NCBI GenBank assembly: GCA_963706535.1 | Contig: CAVPMU010000005.1 | Span: 62,001 to 126,000 of the forward strand | Direction: 5' to 3' | DNA length: 64,000 nt | Source: RPQJ01 sp963706535 | GTDB lineage: Bacteria; Pseudomonadota; Gammaproteobacteria; Steroidobacterales; Steroidobacteraceae | Translations under genes and position numbers: made by a program | Shown: positions 46,623 to 55,417 of the stretch, one piece after another | How positions within the stretch are numbered: position 1 is the first letter of the stretch | Layout: the number at the start of each line of letters is the position of its first letter | Notes under the pieces: model-generated | The model's input: the letters and a program-made list of their open reading frames with translations, nothing else | What the model was told of the DNA's origin: nothing | Databases searched by the model: none

Positions 46623-47591
46623 ATGAGCGCACGACCCCAGCAGGTGGAGGCACTCGAACTCGACGGGCGGCTCGACGCACGCGACCGGACACGCGCCCGG
46701 CTCGTGGTCGCAGGACCGGCGGCCGAGGAAACCGCGGGCGAGGCGGTGCAGTCTTCGCGGCGCTGGCTCACGCTGCCGCGCACATTCGCGGCTGCGACGC
46801 TGGTCCTGCTCTACTTCGGCTACCGCTTCCCGACCGAGCAATACCTGACGCCACAGGCGGGGTTCGGCTACGCGCTCGGGATCCTCGGCGGCTCGTCGAT
46901 GCTGCTGCTGCTCGTCTATCCGCTGCGCAAGCGCGTGCGCATGCTGTCGTTCATCGGCACGACCAAGCGCTGGTTCCAGGCGCACATGGCGCTCGGCATC
47001 ATCGGCCCGGTGCTGGTGCTGTTCCACGCCAACTTCAACCTCGGCGCGGTCAACAGCAACGTCGCGCTGGCCTGCATGCTGGTCGTATCGGGCAGCGGCC
47101 TGTTCGGCCGCTACTTCTACATCCACATCCACCACGGGCTGCACGGGCGCAAGGCCAACCTGCGCGAGTTGAAGGCTTACGCGGAGAAGCTGCGCTGGGT
47201 CACGACCAACGTCGAGTTCCTGCCGGACCTCGTGAGCCGCCTCGACGAGGAGGAGCGCAGGATCCTCGAGCGCAGCGAACACACGCTGCTGCTCGCACGC
47301 CCGCTGGTCGGCACTGCGGGAGTCATGCTCGCCCGGCGCAGACTGAGGCGCTACGTCTCGCGCGCGGTCCGCGAGGCCGAGGCGACGCCCGGGGCCTCGC
47401 GCGCGCGGCACGACCAGCTCCACGGTACCGCGCGCCAGTACATCGACGACCGTCTCGCGGCGGCGCGTCGCGTGGTGGAGTTCGGGGCCTTCGAGCGCCT
47501 GTTCTCGCTCTGGCACGCATTCCACCTGCCGCTGTTCGTGCTGCTGCTCGTCGCGGGCGTCGTGCACGTCGTCGCGGTGCACGTCTACTGA
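46623..47591 (+). CDS. b-type cytochrome-like inner-membrane protein
   Basis: A 322-residue membrane protein with about five helices (near 52-70, 82-100, 119-138, 143-163, 297-320). Two helices each hold two histidines spaced for a pair of stacked hemes: His121 and His136 in AHMALGIIGPVLVLFH, and His301 and His315 in the last helix (HLPLFVLLLVAGVVH). This is the ferric reductase/NOX and cytochrome b arrangement. A charged loop (about 165-290) with IHIHHGLHG lies between them. It starts 9 nt after the TPR gene and is followed by the first multiheme cytochrome, so it probably carries electrons across the inner membrane to the periplasmic hemes. Confidence 0.78.
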   Translation: MSARPQQVEALELDGRLDARDRTRARLVVAGPAAEETAGEAVQSSRRWLTLPRTFAAATLVLLYFGYRFPTEQYLTPQAGFGYALGILGGSSMLLLLVYPLRKRVRMLSFIGTTKRWFQAHMALGIIGPVLVLFHANFNLGAVNSNVALACMLVVSGSGLFGRYFYIHIHHGLHGRKANLRELKAYAEKLRWVTTNVEFLPDLVSRLDEEERRILERSEHTLLLARPLVGTAGVMLARRRLRRYVSRAVREAEATPGASRARHDQLHGTARQYIDDRLAAARRVVEFGAFERLFSLWHAFHLPLFVLLLVAGVVHVVAVHVY

Positions 47592-47609
47592 CGGCGACGG
47601 GCAGGGGGG

Positions 47610-49172
47610 ATGTCACTTGCACGCTCAGTGCTGGCCGCGGTGTTCCTGATGGCCGGCCTCGTCGCAGGCGCGCCGTCGCGCTCGGCCGGCATCGAGACCC
47701 TGCTGATGCCGGGCAAGGTCGTCGCCGGTCACGCGAAGTTCGAGCAGGAGTGCGCGAAGTGCCACGATCGCAGCAATCGCGATCGCCAGCGCGAGCTGTG
47801 CATGGCCTGTCACGTGGAAGTGGGTGCCGACGTGCGCGGCCACATGGGCTTTCACGGCCGCCTGGCGGGCATCGACCGGGCGCAATGCAAGGCCTGCCAC
47901 TCGGAGCACGTCGGGCGCGACGTTGACATCGTCAGGTTCAATGCCGCGGCGTTCAGCCACGGATCGACCGACTTCGCGCTCACCGGCGCGCACGCCGCTG
48001 CGCCGTGCGAGTCGTGCCACGAGCGCGGCCGCAGGTACCGGCAGGCGCCACGCGGCTGCGTCGACTGCCATCGCGGCGACGAGCCGCACGGCGGCAAGCT
48101 CGGCAGCGATTGCGGCGCCTGCCACGCGACGGCGACCTGGGCCCGGGCCCGCTACGACCACGGCAGGACGGGCTTCGTGCTGCGCGATCGTCATGCGCAG
48201 GCGACGTGCGCGGCTTGCCACGCCGGCAACCGCTACGCCGGTACGCCGACGCAGTGCGTCTCCTGCCACGCCCCGGACGACGTGCACCGCGGCGTGCGGG
48301 GGTCGGACTGCGCGAGCTGCCACGCCACGTCGGGCTGGAAGACGCAGCGATTCGACCACGCACGGGAAACGGGCTTCGCGCTGGCCGGCGCCCATGCATC
48401 GCTCGACTGCAAGGGTTGCCATACAACGCCGAGCCTGAAGGACCCGCTGCCGCGCGACTGCGCGGGCTGCCACCGCAAGGCCGACCCGCACGCGAATCGC
48501 TTCGGCGACGCCTGCGAGAAGTGCCACGGCTCGACGGCGTGGAGGCCGTCGACGTTCGATCACGCCCGCGACGGACGCTTCGTACTCGCGGGCCCGCACG
48601 CGAGGCTCGGCTGCCATGCCTGCCATACGGGTGTCGTCGCGCAGCAGAAGCTCGGCAGCGAGTGCCGCGATTGTCACCGCACCGACGACGTGCATGCGGG
48701 ACGTCTCGGCACTGACTGCGGAAGCTGCCATGACGGCGAGAAGTGGGGTTCGAACGTCGCGTTCGACCACGACCTGACGGATTTCCCGCTGGTCGGGCTG
48801 CACGTCGCGGTGCCCTGCCACGAGTGTCATGCGGCGCGGTCCTACGAGGGCGTGGGCCAGGATTGCCACGGCTGCCACCAGCGCGACGACCGGCACGAGG
48901 GAGCGCTCGGCAAGGACTGCGAGGGCTGCCACTCACCGAACGGCTGGAGTCTCTGGGAGTTCGATCATGCCAAGGCCACGGGATTCGCGCTGGTCGGCGC
49001 GCATGCGAAGGCGGCCTGCGACGGCTGCCACGAGCAACCGCCGCAGACCGTGAAGCTCTCGGGAGACTGCGCGTCGTGCCACGTCCGGGACGACGTGCAC
49101 CTTGGCCAGTTCGGTCGGCAGTGCCAGCGCTGCCACGGTTCGGTCACGTTCAAGGGCGCGCGGATGCGCTAG
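47610..49172 (+). CDS. Periplasmic multiheme cytochrome c, 21 CxxCH motifs
   Basis: A 520-residue exported protein. A signal peptide (SVLAAVFLMAGLVAGAPSRS) is followed by 21 CxxCH heme c sites from ECAKCH to QCQRCH, spread about every 23 residues. The repeated unit looks like FDHAxxTGFALAGAHAxxxCxxCH then GxDCxxCH, with extra His residues in FDH, GAH and DVH that can be distal ligands. Its spacing differs from that of the next protein. GGGGGG is close to the ATG at 47610. It lies 19 nt after the cytochrome b gene and 12 nt before the giant cytochrome, so it is the likely periplasmic shuttle between inner membrane and outer membrane. Confidence 0.95.
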   Translation: MSLARSVLAAVFLMAGLVAGAPSRSAGIETLLMPGKVVAGHAKFEQECAKCHDRSNRDRQRELCMACHVEVGADVRGHMGFHGRLAGIDRAQCKACHSEHVGRDVDIVRFNAAAFSHGSTDFALTGAHAAAPCESCHERGRRYRQAPRGCVDCHRGDEPHGGKLGSDCGACHATATWARARYDHGRTGFVLRDRHAQATCAACHAGNRYAGTPTQCVSCHAPDDVHRGVRGSDCASCHATSGWKTQRFDHARETGFALAGAHASLDCKGCHTTPSLKDPLPRDCAGCHRKADPHANRFGDACEKCHGSTAWRPSTFDHARDGRFVLAGPHARLGCHACHTGVVAQQKLGSECRDCHRTDDVHAGRLGTDCGSCHDGEKWGSNVAFDHDLTDFPLVGLHVAVPCHECHAARSYEGVGQDCHGCHQRDDRHEGALGKDCEGCHSPNGWSLWEFDHAKATGFALVGAHAKAACDGCHEQPPQTVKLSGDCASCHVRDDVHLGQFGRQCQRCHGSVTFKGARMR

Positions 49173-49184
49173 CAGGAACCGGTC

Positions 49185-52100
49185 ATGCACAGATACAGCA
49201 TCGCCGCCGTCTTCCTCCTCGTGCTCGCACTGGCCTGCGGGCCGGCACACGGTCAGGCCGCGGGCGCGAAGTTCGACCACCTCACCACCGGCTTCGAGCT
49301 CACCGGCGCGCACCGGCTGCAGGCGTGCGAGTCGTGCCACGTGGACGCGGTCTTCCAGGGCACGCCACGCGACTGCTTCTCCTGCCATTCCCCGGGGTCG
49401 CGCATCGGCGCGACGCCGAAGACCGCCGGCCACGTCCTGAGCGGTCCGCAATGCAGCGACTGCCATTCCACCGCGGCCTGGGTGCCTGCGACGCGCTTCG
49501 AGCACGAGCAGGTGATGGGCAACTGCGCCGGGTGCCACAACGGGGTGCAGGCGCTGGACAAGCCTGCGGACCACGTGGCGACGACCGCGGAATGCAGCGC
49601 CTGTCACTCGACCACGGCCTGGGAGCCGGTGCACGGCATCGACCACGGCAACGTGCTCGGCAGCTGCACGTCCTGCCACGACGGCGCCGCGGCCACCGGC
49701 AAGGACGCGAAGCACATCCCGACCACGGCCGGGTGCGAGAACTGCCATGCGACCTCGGCGTGGACGCCGGCCAAGTTCGATCACACGGGCGTCGCGTCGA
49801 ACTGCGTGCAATGCCACGACGGCACGCGCGCGGGCGGCAAGGACACGGGCCACCTGCAGGCGAGCAGCGTGTGCGAGGCCTGCCACGTGGTCGCCGGCTG
49901 GGCGCCGGCGTCCGGTGTCGATCACACCCAGGTCGGCGGCACCTGCGCCTCGTGCCACGACGGCACGACCGCGACCGGCAGGCACGCCAACCACATTCCG
50001 AGCGCCACGACCTGCGATACCTGCCACTCGACCACCGCGTGGACGCCGGCGCAGTTCACCCACACGGGGCTCACCACGACCTGTGTCAGTTGCCACGACG
50101 GTACGCGCTCCACCGGCAAGGGCACGACCCACATCCAGTCGAGCACCGCATGCGACGCCTGCCACGCGACTTTCAGCTGGCGGCCGGCCACGACCGTCGA
50201 CCACGTGCAGGTGAGCGGCAGCTGCTACTCGTGCCACAACGGCACGACGGCGTCCGGCAAGCACGCGTCGCACCTCCAGACCACCAATGACTGCGCCGCC
50301 TGCCACGAGACCGCGACGTGGAAGCCCGCGGCGCGAGTGGACCACGCGAGCGTGATCGGCACCTGCTCGTCCTGCCACGATGGCACCCGCGCGACCGGCA
50401 AGGCCGCGACGCACGTCGCGACGCAGTCGGAATGCAGCAGCTGCCACGCCACCTCCGCGTGGCGACCGGCTACCTTCGACCACGCGCAGGTCGGCGCGGA
50501 CTGCTCGAGCTGTCACGACGGCGTCCGTGCCGCCGGCAGGAACGCCAGCCACGTCCCCACCGTGGAGGAATGCGGCACCTGCCATTCCACGACCGCCTGG
50601 ATACCGGCGCGCTTCAGCCACGTGGGCATCACCGCGACCTGCGTCAGCTGCCACGACGGAGCGATGGCCACCGGCAAGAGCACTTCGCACATCGTCGCGA
50701 GCAACTCCTGCGAAGCCTGCCACTCGACGGCGACGTGGCGGCCGGCGATGCGCGTGGATCACGCGCAGGTGTCGGGCAGCTGCAGTTCCTGCCACGACGG
50801 CACCGTCGCGACGGGCAAGGACGCGACACACATCGCCTCGAGCAGCGCCTGCGCGGCCTGCCACTCGATCAGCGCATGGACGCCCGTCACGCGGGTCGAC
50901 CACGCGCAGGTGGTGGGATCCTGCTTCTCCTGCCACGACGGCACGACGGCCACCGGCAAGCCGCCAGCACACATCCCTAGCGGAGACGGCTGCGACAATT
51001 GCCATTCGCCGCTCGCGTGGACGCCTGCGCGCGTCGATCACACCGGCATCACCGCGGACTGCGCGAGCTGCCACGACGGCGCCCAGGCGACGGGCAAGCA
51101 TGCGGCCCACCTCCCGACCAGCAATGCCTGCGAGGCCTGCCATGCCGTCGCGGCCTGGACGCCCGCGACCCGTGTCGATCATGCGCAGGTGAGCGGCACG
51201 TGTTCCTCGTGCCACGACGGTGCGAGGGCCGTGGGCAAGGGCTCGAACCACGTCCCGACGACCCAGGAGTGTGGCGCGTGCCACACGACGATCGCCTGGC
51301 AGCCCGCGAACTTCAGTCATGCGGGGATCGTGGCCGGCTGCGCGAGCTGCCACGACGGCGCGAAGGCGACCGGGAAGGGCATCGCGCACATCTTTACGAG
51401 CAACACCTGCGAGGCGTGCCATGCCACGAGTGCGTGGACGCCGGTCACGAAGGTCGACCACGTACAGGTCATGGGCACCTGCGCGAGCTGTCACAACGGC
51501 TCGCTCGCGACCGGCAAGCCGGCGAGGCACATCCTGACGACGGCCGAGTGCAGCGACTGCCACGGCACGGTCGCGTGGCTCCCCGCCACGGGATTCGACC
51601 ACGCCGGCATCTCCGGCAACTGCTACAGCTGCCACAACGGCACCAATGCGACCGGCAAGGGCGCCTCCCACATCACGACGGACACCAGTTGCGAGAGCTG
51701 CCACACGAGCAATGCCTGGCGGCCGGCGACGCGCGTCGACCACAGCCACGTCACCGGGACCTGCAGCTCGTGCCACGACGGCACGACCGCCGCGGCCAAG
51801 GGTTCGAACCACATCCCCACCACCCAGGAGTGCGGTACCTGCCACTCGACACTCGCGTGGTCCCCGGCCACGTTCAGCCACGCAGGGATCGCGACCGGCT
51901 GCTCGACCTGCCACGACGGCATCAAGGCGCCGGGCAAGGACGCCTCGCACATCTTCACGAGCAGCGCGTGCGAGGCCTGCCACGGCACGGCCTCGTGGAC
52001 GCCGGCCACGAAGGTCGACCACGCGCAGGTGCTGGGCACCTGCTCGAGCTGCCACAACGGCGCCGTCGCGATGGGCAAGCCGGCGACGCACATCGCGACG

Positions 52101-53030
52101 ACGGCCGAGTGCGGCAGCTGCCATGGCACGACCGCCTGGTCACCCGCCACCGGCTTCAACCACGACGGCATCACCGGCAACTGCTACAGCTGCCACAACG
52201 GCACCAGTGCGACGGGGAAGGGCGTGGGCCACCTGCAGACCAGCAACTCCTGCGAATCCTGCCACGCGCCGACCGCGTGGCAGCCGGCATCGCGCGTCGA
52301 CCACCTGCAGGTCCTCGGCACGTGCTACTCCTGCCATGACGGCACGACTGCGACGGGCAAGGGCGGGGCGCACATCGCGAGCGATACGAGCTGCGACGCC
52401 TGCCACACGACGACCGCCTGGCAGCCGGCCGCCCGCGTCGATCACGCGCACGTCAGCGGCACCTGCAACAGCTGCCACGACGGCGTCAAGGCGCCGGGCA
52501 AGCCGACCAGCCACATACCGACCACGGCGCAGTGCGGCGATTGTCACTCGACGCTCGCCTGGCTGCCGGCAGCGTTCGACCACTCGGGCGTGACGGGCGG
52601 CTGCAAGACCTGCCACAACGGCACCAGCGCGAGCGGTCCGTCCACCGGACACATGACGTTCCCGGTCAACGGCTTCGACTGCAACTACTGCCACGTGACG
52701 AGTGCCTGGTCGCCGAACTCGTTCCGCCACGTCACGGGCGGCGGGTACCCGGGCGACCACGGCGTACCGCTCACCTGCACCGATTGCCACACGACGAACA
52801 CCGATGCGGCCTACTGGCGCTCGCCGGCGTACAAGCCGAACTGCGCCGGTTGTCACTCGAACTGGTGGAAGCCCGATCCGCACAAGAAGTACGGAGACGT
52901 GAAATACACCGTGAGCGAGCTGCGCAACTGCTCGGGCGCGTGCCACGTCTACACCGATTCGACGCTCACCACGATCAAGGAGCGTCGGTCCGGGCCGGAG
53001 CACCGGATCACCTCGACGGAGTTCCATTGA
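49185..53030 (+). CDS. Giant repeat multiheme cytochrome c, 51 CxxCH plus one CxxxCH
   Basis: A 1281-residue exported protein with a signal peptide (about 1-23, ending PAHG). I count 51 CxxCH motifs and one CxxxCH (NCSGACH, near the C-terminus), so up to 52 hemes c. From about residue 130 to 1160 it is built from a two-heme unit of about 46-47 residues: CxSCHDGxxATGKxxxHIxT followed by CxxCHxTxAWxPAxxxDHxxV. Each half supplies one additional His (HI and DH), giving a distal ligand for every heme, so all could be bis-His. The C-terminal 120 residues are irregular (YCHVTSAWSPNSFRH, WWKPDPHKKYG). The stop overlaps the next ATG (TGATG). A linear heme wire is inferred. Confidence 0.96.
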   Translation: MHRYSIAAVFLLVLALACGPAHGQAAGAKFDHLTTGFELTGAHRLQACESCHVDAVFQGTPRDCFSCHSPGSRIGATPKTAGHVLSGPQCSDCHSTAAWVPATRFEHEQVMGNCAGCHNGVQALDKPADHVATTAECSACHSTTAWEPVHGIDHGNVLGSCTSCHDGAAATGKDAKHIPTTAGCENCHATSAWTPAKFDHTGVASNCVQCHDGTRAGGKDTGHLQASSVCEACHVVAGWAPASGVDHTQVGGTCASCHDGTTATGRHANHIPSATTCDTCHSTTAWTPAQFTHTGLTTTCVSCHDGTRSTGKGTTHIQSSTACDACHATFSWRPATTVDHVQVSGSCYSCHNGTTASGKHASHLQTTNDCAACHETATWKPAARVDHASVIGTCSSCHDGTRATGKAATHVATQSECSSCHATSAWRPATFDHAQVGADCSSCHDGVRAAGRNASHVPTVEECGTCHSTTAWIPARFSHVGITATCVSCHDGAMATGKSTSHIVASNSCEACHSTATWRPAMRVDHAQVSGSCSSCHDGTVATGKDATHIASSSACAACHSISAWTPVTRVDHAQVVGSCFSCHDGTTATGKPPAHIPSGDGCDNCHSPLAWTPARVDHTGITADCASCHDGAQATGKHAAHLPTSNACEACHAVAAWTPATRVDHAQVSGTCSSCHDGARAVGKGSNHVPTTQECGACHTTIAWQPANFSHAGIVAGCASCHDGAKATGKGIAHIFTSNTCEACHATSAWTPVTKVDHVQVMGTCASCHNGSLATGKPARHILTTAECSDCHGTVAWLPATGFDHAGISGNCYSCHNGTNATGKGASHITTDTSCESCHTSNAWRPATRVDHSHVTGTCSSCHDGTTAAAKGSNHIPTTQECGTCHSTLAWSPATFSHAGIATGCSTCHDGIKAPGKDASHIFTSSACEACHGTASWTPATKVDHAQVLGTCSSCHNGAVAMGKPATHIATTAECGSCHGTTAWSPATGFNHDGITGNCYSCHNGTSATGKGVGHLQTSNSCESCHAPTAWQPASRVDHLQVLGTCYSCHDGTTATGKGGAHIASDTSCDACHTTTAWQPAARVDHAHVSGTCNSCHDGVKAPGKPTSHIPTTAQCGDCHSTLAWLPAAFDHSGVTGGCKTCHNGTSASGPSTGHMTFPVNGFDCNYCHVTSAWSPNSFRHVTGGGYPGDHGVPLTCTDCHTTNTDAAYWRSPAYKPNCAGCHSNWWKPDPHKKYGDVKYTVSELRNCSGACHVYTDSTLTTIKERRSGPEHRITSTEFH
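49570..52660 (+). repeat. Tandem coding repeat (about 138-141 bp) of the giant cytochrome
   Basis: Over about 3.1 kb, a diverged unit of roughly 46-47 codons is repeated about 22 times, each coding for two heme sites. Recurrent nucleotide words are TGCCACGACGGCAC, GCCACCGGCAAG, GACCACGCGCAGGT and TGCGAGGCCTGCCA. The copies differ at many synonymous positions, so the array is old rather than freshly expanded, but some neighbouring units (for example those near 51240-51500 and 51790-52060) are more alike and suggest later duplication of a four- to five-heme block. Confidence 0.85.
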
Positions 53031-55417
53031 TGCGTGCACGTCGCGGCGGATGGCTGCCTGCCTGCCTGCTGTGCTGGATGGCGAGCAGCGCGCAGGCCGA
53101 ACTGGCCGGGCGGCTGGTCGAGGAGGTGGGCGTGACCGAGCAGCGCGGCCATGTCGCGGTCACGGTGCTCTTCGGCTGCGGGCTGCGTTACGTGAGCCAC
53201 ACGCCGGCAAGCAGCGGCGAGATGGTGCGCGTGCGGCTCGTGCCGCAGGCGGATTGCGGCGCGCCGGGCGCGGGCTGGTCAACGTCGCCGACGCTCGCGG
53301 ATTCCGCCGTGGTGCGTTCGGTCGACGTGGACCGGACGCTGGGCACCGACCTCGAGCTGCGCATCCAGTGGTCGCGATCCGAGCAGTTCGTGCTGGTCCC
53401 GTCGTTCGACGGCCGCGGCCTGCGATTCCGACTGATCCGGCCCGACGCGGACCGTGCGCAGGTGACCGTGCGCGAGGTGACGGGAGCGTCCACCTATGCG
53501 ATCAACCTCTCGGCTGAGCGTGAGCCGTACGCCGCCGCGGACATCGCGGCCGCTGCGCAGGCCCTGGGCGTGCGCACCTACGTGTCGGAAGTCATGCTGG
53601 GAGAGGAGCGGTGGTACCGGCTGCGCGCCGGTCCCTTCCTGTCCGAGCAGGACGCCCGGCGCGTGCTGGCAACGGCTCGCTCGCAGTACCCGAAGGCGTG
53701 GCTGGCGGTCGGGGACGACGCGGCGCTCAATGCTCCCGGTGCTCCGGATGCGGTCGCGAGCGTGCGGGCGACCGTCCCGCGTGGCAATGCGACGTTGACG
53801 CCCGTCGATCGCGAGCAGGTGTTCAAGCAGGCGCGCGATGCGTTCCGGCGCAAGGACTACGCCACGGCCATTCCGTTACTCACGCGACTCGTCGAGCAGC
53901 CCGAGTTCCCGGAGCGCGCGGCCTCGCTCGAGCTCCTGGGGCTGTCCCGGGAGCGCTCCGGGCAACTCGCGCATGCCGAGGCGGAGTACGAGGAATACCT
54001 GCGGCGCTATCCGCAGGGCGAGGCCGCGGGACGGACGGCCAAGCGGCTGCGTGCGCTCGTTTTCGCGACCAGTCCGGCCAGTGCCCGGGCGCGTGGTGCG
54101 GCCAGCGCGGAATCGCGCTGGAAGGTGTACGGCGGGGCCTCGCAGATCTACCGTCGCGACGAAAGCAGCTTCGACAACGGCTCGCTTGCGAGCGATCAGA
54201 CGACGCAGGACGCCGTGCTCAGCGACGTCGCCGTGTCCGCGCGCCGGCGGGGCGAACGCTTCGATTTCGCCAGTCGCGTGAGCGCGGGCTACGGCGTAGA
54301 CCTGCTCGACGACGGCCCCGGCAACCAGTCGCGCGTCTCGCTGATGTTCGCGGAATTGCACGACCGCGACCTCGACTGGACGCTGCGCGGCGGCCGGCAG
54401 TCGGGCAGCACGGGCGGGTTGCTCGGGACCTTCGACGGTCTCTACGCGGGATATCAGTTCCGGCCACACCTGAGGCTGAACGCGCACTTCGGCCATCCGG
54501 TAGAGTCCACGCGCGAGGGTCCGGAGGCGGACCGGCGTTTCTATGCACTGTCGGCGGACATCGGCACGTTCGCGAACGCGTGGGACATGTCGGTCTACGC
54601 AATCTCACAGCAGTATTTCGGGCTGACCGACCGACAGGCGGTCGGCACCGAGCTGCGCTACTTCCGCCCGGGGCTGACGTTCGTGGGGCTCGTCGACTAC
54701 GACCTCCATTTCCAGGACCTGAACGACGTGCTGCTGCTCGGCACGTTCGCGCTGCCGGCGCGCTGGACGATGAGCGTCAACCTCGACCACCGCAAGAGCC
54801 CCTCGCTGTCGGCGCGCAATGCGCTGGTCGGCCAGCCGGTCACGAGCTTCGACCAGTTGTTCGGGCTCTATACGCAGGAGGAAATCGAGCAGCTGGCGCT
54901 GGATCGCACCGCCGAGTCGGACGTCTACACGCTGTCGCTGTCACGGCCGCTCGGCGAGCGATGGCAGTGGTCGATGGACGTTTCGAGCATGAGCCTGGGT
55001 GCGACACCGGCGTCGGGCGGCGTGGCAGCGACGCCTGAGTCAGGCACCGACTTCACGTTGTCGACGCAGGCGCTCGGTTACGGGCTCTTCGGCCGGGGCG
55101 ACGTCGTTTCGCTCGGGATGCAGTACCAGGCCGGCGACACGACCGACACCGCCTCGCTCGGCCTGAGCGCGCAGGTGCCGGTTGGACGCGTGTGGCGCCT
55201 CGGACCACGCGTGCGGGTGGACCGGCGCGCATTCCACGCCGACGGATCGGAGCAGCTGCTGTACGCGCCCGGGCTGCGCAGCGAGCTGCGCTGGCAGCAC
55301 CTGTCGCTCGAGTTCGAGGGCGGCGCGGAGTTCGGACAACGCTCGCTCGCGGATGTGGACGCGAAGGAGGATACGACGAGGTATTACCTCAGCCTGGGGT
55401 ACCGGTATGACTTCTAG
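53030..55417 (+). CDS. SPOR-TPR-beta-barrel outer-membrane protein
   Basis: A 795-residue exported protein. A signal peptide (1-23, ending SSAQA) leads into a beta-rich domain (about 25-145). A SPOR-like domain follows (about 152-227, STYAINLSAE to VRTYVSEVML and RYRLRAGPF-like WYRLRAGPFLSEQDA), then a TPR segment (about 258-340) and a C-terminal barrel (about 364-795) ending YYLSLGYRYDF. The barrel has the size of 16-22 strands. It starts inside the stop of the giant cytochrome. A barrel encoded with multiheme cytochromes suggests a porin-cytochrome conduit; the SPOR-like domain would bind septal or denuded peptidoglycan, and the TPRs could hold the cytochrome. Confidence 0.87.
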   Translation: MRARRGGWLPACLLCWMASSAQAELAGRLVEEVGVTEQRGHVAVTVLFGCGLRYVSHTPASSGEMVRVRLVPQADCGAPGAGWSTSPTLADSAVVRSVDVDRTLGTDLELRIQWSRSEQFVLVPSFDGRGLRFRLIRPDADRAQVTVREVTGASTYAINLSAEREPYAAADIAAAAQALGVRTYVSEVMLGEERWYRLRAGPFLSEQDARRVLATARSQYPKAWLAVGDDAALNAPGAPDAVASVRATVPRGNATLTPVDREQVFKQARDAFRRKDYATAIPLLTRLVEQPEFPERAASLELLGLSRERSGQLAHAEAEYEEYLRRYPQGEAAGRTAKRLRALVFATSPASARARGAASAESRWKVYGGASQIYRRDESSFDNGSLASDQTTQDAVLSDVAVSARRRGERFDFASRVSAGYGVDLLDDGPGNQSRVSLMFAELHDRDLDWTLRGGRQSGSTGGLLGTFDGLYAGYQFRPHLRLNAHFGHPVESTREGPEADRRFYALSADIGTFANAWDMSVYAISQQYFGLTDRQAVGTELRYFRPGLTFVGLVDYDLHFQDLNDVLLLGTFALPARWTMSVNLDHRKSPSLSARNALVGQPVTSFDQLFGLYTQEEIEQLALDRTAESDVYTLSLSRPLGERWQWSMDVSSMSLGATPASGGVAATPESGTDFTLSTQALGYGLFGRGDVVSLGMQYQAGDTTDTASLGLSAQVPVGRVWRLGPRVRVDRRAFHADGSEQLLYAPGLRSELRWQHLSLEFEGGAEFGQRSLADVDAKEDTTRYYLSLGYRYDF

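Noticed and set aside
48933..52124. Minus-strand 1063-codon frame opposite the giant cytochrome
   Set aside because: Its repeats merely mirror the heme-unit DNA repeats and no signal or motif is present.
49570..52660. Possible CRISPR array from regularly spaced repeats
   Set aside because: The repeats are protein-coding, diverged, without constant spacers or cas genes, and code for CxxCH motifs.
47610..55417. MtrCAB-type decaheme conduit
   Set aside because: Neither cytochrome has ten hemes, the barrel has added SPOR-like and TPR parts, and no MtrC-like lipoprotein cytochrome is found.
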